A stretch of DNA of 64,000 nt from Calonectria ilicicola (GCA_020809705.1 CP085827.1:6200001-6264000), one strand, 5' to 3'; counted from the stretch's first letter, positions 23,963 through 34,980 are shown. A program made the numbers and translations. Notes: generated from the sequence alone by a model not told the origin.

Positions 23963-25152
23963 GGCGGCTGTGATTTGGGAGAGAAAGCCAGTCGAAATAT
24001 TGGCAATGATGCTGATCTTGCTAGGTATGTGGCAGAGGTGACATAAGAGTACTAATGAAAGCTGGGACTGATTGACATGTCAATCTATGGGTCGGGGCGA
24101 CCGGCTTCGAGCTGGTCAAGACAGTTGAAGGACAGGGGCTTTAGGACCCAAAACAATTGTTGATTAAGGCGGATAGAGAAATCTGATAGGTTCGGTTGGG
24201 TGTTGCAAGTGGTGGTATCCAGCACCCCATGCTACATGAGACTCGCTTGCAAGATTGGGCCAACTTTGGCACATTGACTTGGCGGATTGGGGGAGAGGGG
24301 CTTGGTCAATGCATTCCGGCGCAGCAGTTTGGGTCAACCAACAACTTCGTCCACTCCAGTGTAACTAGCCCCTTGATATGCAAGAAGAACCAACAGTCGG
24401 CCCGATGTATTATTTATTCGTTCATATATTTCAAGAGCTGTTTGCCAATGCAATGATGAAATGGCAAACTATTGGTTGATTACATAACGGGGAATGCTCA
24501 GGACATCTTGGCGCGACGACGGCACCAAAATTAAGACTCTGCGATTGAATTTTCAGTTGAGCAAAGGAATTAACGCATGACTTGCTGACAAGACTGTCGC
24601 ATTCATTTCAATAGGGTAGTATTACAAGGGAGATCCCCTGTCTGCCAAGAGCCTAGCGGAAGCTTAATCCCAAAGGAACCCTGTTGCCCGCATTTCTGCC
24701 TGTCAAGATCCTGGATATGGAGCTTCCCGTGTTTGTTGGTGGTTCTTCTCCCGTATCTCGAAAGACGGTAAATTGCGCACGGGTCAGAATGCCAACTGGA
24801 GCTAGTCAACCATGCAAATACACGGAGAACATGGACGGGAATTGGAAGTGATATTTTTCTATGCCTCTTGGCATGGGGTCTCCCACTCCATGCGCCGATG
24901 CCGAGCGATGACTACCCAGGGTATCTGTTGGTTGTCAGGGAAATGTTCCCCGGGCCGCAAGTCAATCTGGTGCTAAAATGACAGTGTTGCTTTGGAACCC
25001 AGCTCCCTGTATCGTCTTATTCGGCGAACAAGGGCCGTGACTCCTTACAAATGAAGCTGCATCCCACCAGTCCTGAAGCATTCTGAAGTTACTGGAATGA
25101 GCGTTTAACTTTTGTATCAAGCCGTGCGCCATCCTCAGTTACAGACACCGAA
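23963..25152. other. Divergent promoter region (PTH11-like / GMC oxidoreductase)
   Basis: About 1.2 kb shared 5' region of two divergently transcribed genes. Only short ORFs. No clear binding-site arrays seen. Confidence 0.4.
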
Positions 25153-27039
25153 ATGCTTGTGAGGTTGTATTCGGGGCTTGCCTGTGCCGCAGCTGTACTG
25201 GCGGCCCCATCACCCGCCGCGGTGACATATGATTATGTAAGTTGAATATGCCACATCCCCTGCGTTGTGTCTGAAACCGGTAGCGCAAAGACCGAGTTCT
25301 AGACTAACATATCCGATCTCAAGATCATCGTTGGTGGTGGCACAGCAGGTGTCGCTGTTGCTTCCCGACTCAGTGAAGGCCTTCCATCATCCTCAATTCT
25401 TCTCATCGAGGCAGGGCCTGCCGCTTGGGACGAGCAGAAGATCAACGTTCCTGGTATGAAGGGCTCGACCCTGGGGACTAAATATGACTGGAACTTCACT
25501 ACCGTGCCTCAGCCTGAGGCCAATAACCGGTCATTCGCCATCAATCGTGCCAAAGTCCTGGGTGGATGTTCCACGATGAATCTCATGACCTATGATCGCG
25601 CCGCCGTAGCTGAATATGACAGCTGGGAGGAGCTGGGAAACCCAGGTTGGAACTGGAAAAACATGATCAGGGCTATGATGAAGTCTGAGACCTTTACTGG
25701 CAAGAATACCGATACCTATGGGTCGACTGGTGTAGGAGACAAAGGGCCCGTACAAGCAGTCATCAATCGGTTTATTCCAGAGCACCAGAAGACTTGGATC
25801 CCTACAATGAATAAGCTTGGAATCAAGAAAAACCTGGAGTCTCTCGGCGGTAACCCTCTCGGTGTCATGTACCAGCCAAGCAGTATTGACCCGACAACCT
25901 ACCACCGCTCCTACAGTGCAAATGCCTACTCGTCGATTGCAGGCTCAAACTTACACATTCTCACTGGAACCACAGTGGCTAACATCACATTGAGCAAGAA
26001 GGGCAAACAGCAAGTTGGAACTGGGGTCGTCCTCCAGAATGGAACGCAAATCAACGTGCGTAATGAGATTATTGTGTCAGCGGGCTCGGTCCAGAGCCCC
26101 GGCTTGCTGGAAAGGTCAGGTATTGGCAAGAAGTCTGTTCTCTCTGCTGTTGGCGTTAAGCAAGTTATTGACCTCCCCGGTGTTGGCGAGAATCTACAGG
26201 ACCACCTCCGCATTATGAGCTCCTACCAGCTCAAGCCCCAGTATACCTCGTTCGATATCCTCCGAAGCAACGCCGTGCTCGCCGCGGAGCAACTTGCCCT
26301 CTGGGTGGCTGGTAAATTTTCCATGTACGACTACACTGGCAGCGCGTACAGTTTCACTACTTGGAAACAAGCTATTGGGAATGACAAGGACATTGTGAAC
26401 TTGGCGAAAAAGGCAGTTGCAAAGGATGGCAGCAAGGTCGACAAGAAGAAGCTTGATTTCATGAGTGATCCATCTATCCCCCAGTTGGAAGTTATTTTCT
26501 CGGACGGTTACACTGGAGTTAAAGGGTATCCAGCAACCGACTCATCGCTGTACGGAAAGGGCTTCTTTACTCTCATTTCTGTCATCATGCACCCTTTGAG
26601 CCGAGGAAGCATTCACATCGATTCAATCGATCCTGTAGCACACCCAGTCATTGACCCCAACTACTTGAGCAATGAACATGACCTCGAGGCTGTTGTCCAG
26701 GCTGTCAAGTACGCCCGAAAGATTGCCACCACCGAGCCGATGCGATCCGTATGGGAAGATGAATATGAGCCTGGTCTGGATGAAGTTCAAACAGACGAGC
26801 AACGAAGGGAATACGCTAAACAGACCGCTCTAAGCATCTTTCACCCGATGGGAACTTGCTCTATGCTTCCCAAGGCTGATGGAGGTGTTGTAGATCCCGA
26901 ATTGAGGGTTTATGGGACAAGTAATATCCGAGTGGTAGATGCTAGTATTATCCCTCTTTTGATTTCTGCACATATACAGACAGCTGTCTATGGTATCGCT
27001 GAAATTGCAGCTGAGATGATTATTAAAGATGCATGTTAA
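25153..27039 (+). CDS. Secreted GMC-family FAD oxidoreductase
   Basis: Two exons: 25153-25236 and 25324-27039 (599 residues). The first exon encodes a signal peptide (MLVRLYSGLACAAAVLAAPS). The FAD dinucleotide-binding motif straddles the splice as YDYIIVGGGTAGVAVASRLS, ending in LLIEAG about 30 residues later. The GMC signature 1 region reads RAKVLGGCSTMNLMTYDRA, and signature 2 is EIIVSAGSVQSPGLLERSGIG. The C-terminus has SIFHPMGTCSML with the catalytic His and GTSNIRVVDASIIP followed by a second His in AHIQTAVYGIAE. Close in form to aryl-alcohol oxidase, glucose oxidase and related dehydrogenases; the donor substrate cannot be read from sequence. The second catalytic position is His, as in most oxidases of the family. 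Confidence 0.92.
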
Positions 27040-28014
27040 TAGGATAGGAGAAAGGGCTGGGTTTCATAGCTCGCTATTAGAATTCATGCCGCAAAGCTAT
27101 GTTACCATAGTACGATGATATTTCATTCTAATTGTCTTGGTTATTATTTAAGATAACATTTCATAATGTTTATATCTAAGCTAGATGTATCTAAAAGTCT
27201 AGTGTTGATTGTTTTCTCTCTCCAAGTTAATATTAAAATTCTCCAGGGATTCATCGAATCGGCCTTTTCTCACTTCCTGGGGGTGTGGGAGGACTGTCTA
27301 CGCGCACTCCGCAGCATGGTTTAGTGCTCAACAACAGATGTAATGTATGAAAATCGGAACGACAGGCTGACTGCGATGCCGTTTGTAACCACTATCAAGC
27401 CTCCATTGGCTCCAGAAAGTGCGTGGGTGAGTTTTGGGCGGTCTGTATGATTAAAGAATGACTCAGTGGATTCAAAGCATTTGGCATCATCACGACCGGG
27501 CTCGTTTGATGTTACCAAACTCAAATACTAGCGTTTAATTTTTGCGTTCATCGGCAAAGAAAATCGGAACTGTCGACAAGAAATACAGTTTTCAGCAAGC
27601 TGGTAATTTTTGATACGGCTTTGGTTCCAAAAAACTAAACCTCCTAGGTAGGCGTACTTTGAGCAGCTAAATCATGACTTAGATGGGTCTTCTAGTAGAG
27701 TAGCTAAATAAAAAAAACATCAACCTTCAGACTACATGTCTTTTAACCTCCCAACTACCAACCATACCGTATCAATTTCGTTGGCCTGTCCTTCACGAAT
27801 TAATTACAAATATCTTTCCAGATTTCTCAAATTACCACTTTTGTCATCTAGTAGGCCAGCTGTGTGCGGTCTGTTGCTTGCGACTAGTAATGAAAAGCTG
27901 GTGAGGAAATTTACGGGAGAGGTATAATCATCCAATATTCTAAGAAGAAAGAAATAAAATGCCATATAGATAAACATTCTGGGCGGCTACAAGTTCAGCT
28001 ATTAGCTTGGCTTG
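27040..28014. other. Convergent 3' intergenic
   Basis: About 1 kb of AT-rich sequence between convergent genes. No gene recognised; short ORFs at 27321-27524 and 27736-27927 lack motifs. Confidence 0.4.
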
Positions 28015-28946
28015 TCATTCTTTAATGGCTTCAAGGGTGTAAGAATGAGGGAGACGCCAAGGCTTGTCTTTCAAACTGTATTCACCTGTAAAATGTTAGA
28101 AAAACGATAAATCTAGTTTTTCTGCTATATCTCACCCCGACTGTCCCCTATCATTTGTTCGGGCAAGGCCAGCCATGGTAGACTCTGGTGCTCAACAAGA
28201 CGCGACAGACGCATGTTCTCAGACAGCAAAGCTTGGATTATTTCTCCTAGGCCATGATTAAAGGTTGCGAGTGTTTTTGTTGCAAATTTATGACCATTAG
28301 TTTCAACATATGTGTCTTCAATATCGGAAACTACCGGCTCACGCTGTTCGAAATATGGATGCTTTAGAACAAGTTGATTGGGGTTTTCATAGTCGATCGC
28401 CAATAGAACTGGATGGAATTCTCGAATAAAGAGACGACCTCCAGGCTTTAACAATCCGGAGACTATTTTCGCCCACTCTTTGATGCTTGAGATCCAAGAG
28501 AGCGCCCCGATCCCGGTAAACACCAGATCAAAACTGCTGGATGCCAGAACCTTGAGGCTGTCGTTGACTGAAGCTTCTACAAAACTTAGTTTTTCACCTC
28601 CGGTGCCTTCTGTAGCAGCGGCCAGCTTTCGCGCCTCACTCAGAGCTGTGCTGGAAAAGTCAAGTCCTGTGACTGAAGCGGCACCCAGCCGTGCAAGGCT
28701 AAGAGTATCTGTGCCAATATGGCATTGAAGGTGAACGCAAATTAGCCCCGAGACATCGCCAAGTAGTGAATGGTCAAATTTTAATGGATCGCTGATAGAT
28801 TTCGGATCTGCAAGAAAGTTGTTGACCTTGTAGTCAGGGGAAGCAGCATGCTGAAGAGTTTAGACAAAAAATCAACAGTTGTTGGATATACCCACCACAG
28901 GGGCCCGCTCATCCCACCTAGCCTTATTGATTGTTTCATAATCCAT
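28015..28946 (-). CDS. Class I SAM-dependent methyltransferase
   Basis: Three exons: 28896-28946, 28136-28850 and 28015-28085 (278 residues). The short first exon is MDYETINKARWDERAPV, and the second starts HAASPDYKVNNFL, so the family opening 'WDERAPVHAASPDY' is rebuilt across the intron. Motif I reads GLICVHLQCHIGTDTLSLAR with the acidic residue in VTGLDFS. A post-I segment SSFDLVFTGIGALSWI and motif III-like LLKPGGRLFIREFHPVL follow. The third exon completes GDSRGEYSLKDKPWRLPHSY, the usual C-terminus. Likely cytosolic, acting on a small molecule, possibly a secondary metabolite; acceptor unknown. Most of exon 2 has no ATG near its start, so single-frame ORF scans truncate this gene. Confidence 0.9.
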
Positions 28947-29485
28947 GTCACAACGACTGAACGCTGTCATACCGCTCTACTTCAATGTAATGGCTTGGCA
29001 GGTTCAGCTGGCAACTACAAACTGATGGCATTCATATTGTTTAGCGTCATTAGGGTTACCTAAACACTAGCCCTATATAATCAAAACCAAGAGGCAAGAA
29101 GTAGCATACCGATACAAGAAAAGCTTGCATGATGCAAAGTCGCGCTATACGACTTGGGTCAATGTTGTGGCTTCCTATTCTTGCATTTTGTTGGGCAAAT
29201 ATTGGGCATTGGTGAGTGAGACTAATATCGCACTACGCTCTTCACACAGCGTTGTGCTTATGTCAGGCCCTAACACGAGCTAACTCGCGGGCGCAACGCG
29301 TGGCCACCACGACCCCGCAATCACTCAGCCAGCCCCATGTGTTTAATTGCCGCAGTGGCAATTTCTATTCTAGTTTTCCACGTGCAAAAATGTACAATGC
29401 AGATAACCTTCCCCTCAATATTTAATGTGGAAAGCTTCGTACGGCGCAAGACAAAGGCTGTCATTTATTTTGGTGTCGGAATGGT
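28947..29485. other. Intergenic 5' flank of the methyltransferase
   Basis: No gene recognised. Overlapping small plus ORFs begin here and run into repeat A. Confidence 0.35.
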
Positions 29486-29600
29486 CCCTCGGCCTTTTGA
29501 AAAATTAGCTTTAGTCGACGGATTAGTTAGTCCGGCTGCAACACCGGCCTTAGTGAAAAAAGGATTCCGGTCTCAACACCAGGAAGAAGATCAGCAGACC
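29486..29600 (+). repeat. Dispersed repeat A, copy 1
   Basis: It matches 38105-38205 in the same orientation. Shared blocks are CCTCGGCC, TTTGAAAA, TTAGTTAGTCC, CTTAGT and CAACACCA.GAAGAA. Differences are mainly transitions plus a short deletion in the second copy. It lies inside an open frame (29337-29750, ends ITERLLTGAQL) of unknown family, so it may be a relic of a repetitive element's coding region. Confidence 0.55.
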
Positions 29601-29750
29601 CAAAAGTCAGAGCTTGGATGGGATCTTGAAGAAAGAATTACAAACCTTCGACCAGATACCAACCTGGAGGAGCGGAAAACTGTCATTACTCTATTAAAAA
29701 GAGTATTTGATTCTATAACTGAACGTCTTTTGACTGGAGCACAACTTTAG

Positions 29751-30061
29751 ATGGTGCTTCTTTTAAGTATATTATCGAAATATACAAATAATAGTAGATT
29801 ATTACTACTTAGATACTTTCTTTTTACTATTTATAAAAAAAATAAACCTCCTTTTTACTAAGAAAAAGTTAATATTAAAGCAGTGTATTATAAAATTTCT
29901 AACTCGCCTATTTCTCTAGAGTCGCCAACACAGCTACTGTTTCTACTCAAGCGCTCAATCTCATCAAAGATACTTATAAATTAAGAAAAGATAATCTTAT
30001 CCCTACAAAACTCAGCTTTATAGGTTATTTAATCATGCTGGAACTATTGGATAGCCTGCTG
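29751..30061. other. AT-rich spacer
   Basis: Strongly AT-rich stretch between repeat A and the solo LTR, with poly-T and poly-A tracts. No gene. Confidence 0.4.
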
Positions 30062-30285
30062 CATGGTGTAACGAACTGGATTCACGACTGGGGTGAAGCA
30101 CGAATGGGACCGCAATAGACCTCTGTTCTTATTACCAAGACTTCAACTTGACGAACCGTAGAACCGTTCGCTGCGCTCACTACATGATACTGTTGTGGGC
30201 GTCCTTGCCCTATAGCGTCTTGCGCTAGTACACATTCGGTATGCGTGCTTGATTGGTCCTCTTGGTCCCACATCTTTACACATGG
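30062..30285. mobile_element. Solo LTR with 5-bp target-site duplication
   Basis: A 214-base unit (30067-30280) begins TGTAACG and ends CTTTACA, giving inverted ends TGTAA/TTACA. It is flanked on both sides by the identical pentamer CATGG (30062-30066 and 30281-30285). TG...CA ends plus a perfect 5-bp duplication are the hallmark of integrase-mediated LTR retrotransposon insertion followed by LTR-LTR recombination. No internal retrotransposon genes are adjacent. The low divergence of the duplication suggests a fairly recent insertion. Ty1/copia or Ty3/gypsy cannot be decided. Confidence 0.75.
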
Positions 30286-30293
30286 CACGGTAC

Positions 30294-30307
30294 CTACATT
30301 AATGTAG
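30294..30307. repeat. 14-bp perfect palindrome
   Basis: CTACATTAATGTAG is fully self-complementary. It lies just outside the right target duplication of the solo LTR, so it belongs to the pre-insertion sequence. Confidence 0.5.
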
Positions 30308-30396
30308 TTAACCTGTTTTATTCCAGCACTTGCTAATTAATTTAAAAAGTAATTAGGTTCAATTCCATGACTACAAATTCACTAGGCCTTAGTATA

Positions 30397-31395
30397 TCAT
30401 TCATCCAAACCCACAATTTCAAGTGAATCTTTCCAAAGGCGAGCTTCGCTCTCCTCATCATAAATATAACTAGCGTAAACAGGAGATAGCTGATCACTGT
30501 CGCTCGTAGCAGGCAATGCTTCGGCACAATTATCAAGATACTTGCCTCCCTTGCTCATCCATTCCTTACCAATCGCGGCCCATACCGTGGTAGCACTACC
30601 TTGCTCCGGAGATTTCATGGTCTTGCGGAAGGTTTTTTCACTCTGCATAGCACCCCTTGCATCTGGTGGTAAGAACTTCGACAGGGGAGTGTCGATTAGA
30701 CCCGGGTGCAAGCTCGTTGCATGAAGTCCCTGCGACCCATAGCGGCGTTCAATCTCATTTGCCATGAGAATGTTTGCTGTTTTGGATTGCCCGTAAGCCA
30801 TCATGGCCTCATAATCTCCTTTTTGGAAATTATAGTTATCCGATGCATTGAGCCCATGAATTCGGTGGCCGCTGGAGGCCACGTTGACAACCCGTGACGG
30901 GAAGTCAGGGTTTGCAGCAGCCAGCAAAGCCGGCTTGAGAAGCTGAAAGAATAGAAAGTGTGAGAGATGGTTGGTGCCGAACTGTGACTCATGCCCATCT
31001 TGGGTGAGCTCGAGGGTTTGCACTGCCATAATACCGGCATTGTTGATTAGAATATTCACTTTATTCGTTTTTGCAAGGATGACTTGTGCAGCAGCACGAA
31101 CAGAAGTGAAAGAGCTTTGATCCATCTCAACGATATCCATACGGGCCGGTTCCAGAATGCCAGTAAGGGCAGTCTTGGCCTTGGTAGGACTTCTGGCGGT
31201 CAAGAACAATGTAGCTCCAGTGGCCGCCAGAGCACGGACTGTTTCGATGCCAATACCAGAGGAAGTGCCGGTAATAACAATGACTTTGCCCTTAAGCTTG
31301 CCTTCGACTTCTTCGTCTTTGATAATCTGGAGGGCTGTTGGCCGAGAGTCCCCTGCGCCATTGGGGTTAACGTGGGCAGCTGCGTAACGAGACAT
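30397..31395 (-). CDS. Short-chain dehydrogenase/reductase (retinol dehydrogenase/WWOX-like)
   Basis: Single exon, 332 residues, ATG at 31395. The Rossmann cofactor motif is VIVITGTSSGIGIETVRALA near residue 38, with LFLTARS following, which suggests NADP(H) preference. The NNAGIM motif is present, then NVASSGHRIHG, and the catalytic YGQSKTANILMANE supplies the Tyr-x-x-x-Lys pair. Further segments LHATSLHPGLIDTPLSKFLP fit the classical/intermediate RDH-like SDRs frequent in fungal metabolite loci. It is divergently paired with the bZIP gene at 31868 across 472 bases, so the two may be co-regulated. Substrate unknown. Confidence 0.93.
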   Translation of the reverse strand: MSRYAAAHVNPNGAGDSRPTALQIIKDEEVEGKLKGKVIVITGTSSGIGIETVRALAATGATLFLTARSPTKAKTALTGILEPARMDIVEMDQSSFTSVRAAAQVILAKTNKVNILINNAGIMAVQTLELTQDGHESQFGTNHLSHFLFFQLLKPALLAAANPDFPSRVVNVASSGHRIHGLNASDNYNFQKGDYEAMMAYGQSKTANILMANEIERRYGSQGLHATSLHPGLIDTPLSKFLPPDARGAMQSEKTFRKTMKSPEQGSATTVWAAIGKEWMSKGGKYLDNCAEALPATSDSDQLSPVYASYIYDEESEARLWKDSLEIVGLDE

Positions 31396-31780
31396 TTTGG
31401 ATGGTTCGGTTATATTGCTTGGTGTTTAAGGGTGCAGATGGTGAAAATGAACAGGATACAAGATATGTATGACTTGAACGTCAAGATTGCCAGAGGAGAC
31501 GAGGGGAAAGGCAAGGATTTATACCTGTTCACTCAATTTTCTTGTGATTACGCAATTCACAACATCATGAGTCCTCATGACATTCGTAAAGTAAGATGCC
31601 AAGCTGGTTGAGATATCTATCGCAGAACTCCCAACTGACATTTTTTTCCTTTTCGGGTATAGCCAGTCATAGTTTTGTCGGGAGCTTAAAATGCAAGGGC
31701 CTGCATTTGACAGTTTTGTCCTATTTTGGCCTAGCCCGCTGGATGGGGTCATCTGGTTCACACTTCGAGCCGTTTTTCTC
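31396..31780. promoter_or_regulatory. Divergent SDR/bZIP intergenic promoter
   Basis: Shared 5' region of the SDR and bZIP genes. The notable element is the CCCCT decamer array at 31781-31814, listed separately. Confidence 0.4.
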
Positions 31781-31814
31781 CGTCCCCTACCGTCCCCTAC
31801 CGTCCCCTACCGTC
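31781..31814 (+). promoter_or_regulatory. Tandem decamer array with CCCCT (STRE-like) cores
   Basis: CGTCCCCTAC is repeated three times in perfect tandem (31781-31810), followed by a partial fourth copy CGTCC. Each unit holds CCCCT, the complement of the AGGGG stress-response element bound by Msn2/4-type zinc fingers. The 10-bp period would place all sites on one DNA face. It ends about 53 bases before the bZIP ATG. Confidence 0.55.
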
Positions 31815-31867
31815 CATGTTCTCTTTTCTAACCCTATTCATATTTGATCCAGCTTCCGACATACATC

Positions 31868-32963
31868 ATGGCGCCACTTCACTCCCACGTATGTTTTCAT
31901 GGCAAGTCTAGTTGTGTCGACGCTTGCCAGGTGGACGCCGAAGCCAAGAAACAGCAGAAACGGGCCCAGAATCGGGTATATCAAAGAGCACGCAGTGAGT
32001 ACATCAGATGCGATAAGCCCACCATTTACGCCTTCATTTCCTTAGTGACAACATTCACTTACCAGTCTAAACTCAGGAATGCGACTAAAGGCAAAAGAGG
32101 CGGAGACGCACCCAAGCCCAAGCCCGTATCAGGTCCACCGGTGGCGTTGGCAATTCCCGGAACAAAATCTCCCCCAGTCCAAACACTCCCCGTCGAAAGT
32201 TGCAAGCACAGATGTTGTTCCAAGCTGTCTGCCACCATCTCGCGCTGGCGAACATCAGTCGTTCCCGGGGGTGGAAGCGGCATATCAGGTGGGAGACAAC
32301 ACTATCACTTCGGAATTAGACTCATATTATGTCGAAATTCCCCCTTGCATCGACCATTTCCTTCATCTTATCCAGTACAATGTCTTCCGAGGACTTATCT
32401 CGATCAGAACAATGCTCAATCTCTTGACCATTAAGGTGGATGTGTCTTTTGAAATGCAAGCAGAAACGCCCGTTGCACCCCACACAATTGGACCATGCTG
32501 GGGCCATGCAACAATTTACCCCATCCACTCAAGCATTCCCAGCTGCCTCCTGCCAACTGAATCACAAATGAATCATCCTCACTCTTTCTGGATTAACATG
32601 ATTCCATTCCCACAACTCAGAGATAACCTGATCAAATGGGAAGCCTCTTTTAACCACTTGGAATTATTGTATGATCTTGTTGGCAGCCTTCTCGGCAATA
32701 TACCATTTGGACAACAAGGAGTGCTGAACAACCTCCCAACATCGAGTCAGCTAATAGTCTGCGAAAATGATACAGATGAACTAACTTCAGGTCAACAAGG
32801 GCTTATTATATGGGGAGAGCCGCATGAAAAGGAAAATTGGGAAGCGACGCCTGGATTCCTAAAGAAATGGGCATACATTTTAAAGGGATGTGAGGAACTT
32901 GTACATATCAGTAACCGTTGGAGGGAAGCGAGAGGAGAGGAGCCCGTAGGATCTTGTATCTAG
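31868..32963 (+). CDS. bZIP transcription factor with DUF3425-type C-terminus
   Basis: Two exons: 31868-31994 and 32077-32963 (337 residues). The basic region spans the splice as KKQQKRAQNRVYQRAR then RMRLKAKEAE, with the N-x(7)-R type core. The leucine-zipper heptads are poor, as in DUF3425 fungal factors. The C-terminal half (DHFLHLIQYNVFRGL, FPQLRDNLIKWEASFN, GLIIWGEPHEKENWEATPGF) matches the DUF3425 region I know from Aspergillus/Fusarium proteins. A 42-base stretch in exon 1 (31889-31930, GTATGT...CCAG) could be a third, in-frame intron removing 14 residues; both forms stay open. Presumed nuclear regulator, perhaps of the adjacent SDR. The promoter carries STRE-like repeats. Confidence 0.85.
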
Positions 32964-33119
32964 ATCGTTTAAATGAAATACAAAGGCTATTATATGGGAA
33001 TTTGAAATTCAACTCGTGGTTTATAGCTATTTCTAAAATACATTGCACATTGTTTGCAAGTAGTTAGAAACAGAGCAAAAGCAAGGTGATGTGTGATGTC
33101 AATGATAACGCTATAGGGT
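32964..33119. other. 3' flank of the bZIP gene
   Basis: Nothing recognised. Confidence 0.35.
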
Positions 33120-33770
33120 AGTTCTGTTACAGGTTATTATGTTAGATGGATCATGACCAAACTTGATTCTTCATGGCAAGGTCTCGTAGCTCTCTTCGGT
33201 CACGATATTATCGCACCAATCTCTGTCCAGAGGACATTACAGTAACCACTTAAATATGTTGGACCACCAAACTATTTGAACTTGAATCTGCACTTATGCC
33301 TCGCCCCCAATCTGCCCGAGCGAAATAATGATTACTTGGATGGCTATGCGCGTGAAAGCCAGCTCATAGGTGCTTCGTCAGATGACTCATGGGCCCTCGC
33401 TAGAGGGGTTAAGGATCCAAATCTTGGCCAGCTCTTCCAAAGCGGCATGAAAGACGTCATCTATGATACTGTAAAATCAGTCAACTGGAAGTGTCTCGCC
33501 TTTTAGCGTGTCAAACAGCACAAGAGCACAGCCTTTCTGAGCTAGTGTCAATTGATGATTGGTAAAAGTGAGCTCCTCGCTTTGCATTGCAGCTACAGAA
33601 AGGCAACAACTGGAGCTTCTACATCGGCCTTTACATGTACCGAAAAGTCAAGAGACCAGTCGCTATGGGCTCTATGCTCGATGGTCTTGCAGACGTGGAT
33701 AGCAGCTTGGTTGCACAGGGTTAACGACAGACCTCACCAAACCCTTGATACTTCCATCAAATTCACCCTG
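33120..33770 (+). pseudogene. Possible fragmentary gene of unknown family
   Basis: Protein-like text appears in pieces: SWQGLVALFGHDIIAPISVQ near 33170-33235, LPERNNDYLDGYARESQLIG and DPNLGQLFQSGMKDVIYDTV at 33276-33506, and GNNWSFYIGLYMYRKVKRPV near 33600-33660. They lie in order on the plus strand but in different frames, without a splicing solution I can close. It may be a decayed gene or an intron-rich gene with errors. Family not recognised. Confidence 0.25.
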
Positions 33771-34479
33771 CAATTGTCCGAACCACTGTTTAGGGAAAAT
33801 GTTGGTGTTAAACTCTGAGTATTTGGATTTGAAATTACTTTTGATAATCATCTAACGGCAGATGAGAAGCCTCTGGTATCCAGCAACTCTACAACCTAGT
33901 CAACCCAGTCATACAAGTTGATAAGCCCTCCAAGCGTGGCATAGCATCGAAAAACTTTCTCATTTATCCCACCAGCATGGCCTACTCAGTAACGGGAACC
34001 AAAAGACCAACTCACCCCACCGCCCGAAACGAAAGGTATTCCGTATTTTGTCATGCGTGTGTTTCTTCCAAAAGTTTTTTACATCGGGAGCTGGGTATTG
34101 TATTCAAGTCGCAGCCAATCTATTCGCAAGGCGATGACGCCAGGACCGCTAACTTCAAACGGCCCCAGGAGGAGCATAAATGTCTGAGACCCTTGAAGAT
34201 CGCTAGCGGACCTGACCGCTTCCGAATGCAGTCAAGCAAATTAATCTGGCGGAGACTAGTGCAAATGCAGTTTCCATTACGTTGTAGGTGATGTGTAGTG
34301 CCTTAACTCGCTTTCCTTGACTGGAGTAGCGCCTGCAGGTATCAGCCTAGCATCTGATAAGATTAGATTTTCCCCCACGCTTTACCTACGCGATCATCAG
34401 ATAATCGCGCAGACTAAATGCCCGTAAAACATCGCCAGACTTACAAGCCCACCAAGAGCCCTTTTATTGGGGCCAAAAT
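33771..34479. other. Intergenic, no gene recognised
   Basis: Spacer with a small hairpin GCGAT...ATCGC near 34390-34408. The ORF at 33977-34291 has no motif. Confidence 0.35.
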
Positions 34480-34524
34480 TCGTGTATGCAAACATCGTAT
34501 ATGCAAAAATCGTCTATGACTGAG
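34480..34524 (+). repeat. Three imperfect 15-base tandem units
   Basis: TCGTGTATGCAAACA, TCGTATATGCAAAAA and TCGTCTATGACTGAG follow each other directly, ending 124 bases before the ATG of the small secreted protein gene. The first two contain ATGCAAA. Confidence 0.5.
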
Positions 34525-34648
34525 TTTTTCAATTTAGCGCAGCCAACATGACCATCAACTTTTGGATATATATTGACAGTATGATCTCCTTCAATCTTAA
34601 ACTTCATTGTCTTATATGAATCCCACTCGTCACATTAAACCTTTCACA

Positions 34649-34980
34649 ATGAAATTGACTAGTGCTCTCTTTATCCTTGCCTCTCTTGGAAGCAGAATCG
34701 CCGCTGCTGATCCTCTTAGTAGAAAATGCATCACTTATTGCGGTATGTCAATTTTTTTTTTTTTTTGAATTGCTTTTCTTATACTTACAAATAATTAGCG
34801 GTTGTTTCGGATGTCACTGCAGATGAGAACACATGCTCGGAGGAGTTGCATAGGCGTGTTGAAGTTTGCCTTGATTGTGCGAATACATATGGGCTCTGGT
34901 TACAATATAGTGAAGGGGTAACGGCAGTTGCTACCAAGTGTGGCTGGGATGCTACTCCTTCTCCTTCTGGCACTGCTTAG
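34649..34980 (+). CDS. Small cysteine-rich secreted protein
   Basis: Two exons: 34649-34742 and 34799-34980 (91 residues). Exon 1 encodes a signal peptide (MKLTSALFILASLGSRIAAA) and the first Cys pair in KCITYC. Exon 2 gives AVVSDVTADENTCSEELHRR, VCLDCANTYGLWLQYSEGV and KCGWDATPSPSGTA, so the mature part has six Cys. The intron (34743-34798) has GTATGT and AATTAG ends and a long T run. The 'C..C-N-YGLWL-Y....A..C' pattern recalls a group of ascomycete small secreted proteins, some effector-like, but no function is known to me. Too short for ordinary ORF scans. Confidence 0.75.

Noticed and set aside
31889..31930. Possible 42-base in-frame intron in the bZIP first exon
   Set aside because: Splice-like ends exist, but 42 bases is shorter than the other introns here and the frame stays open either way; mentioned but not used.
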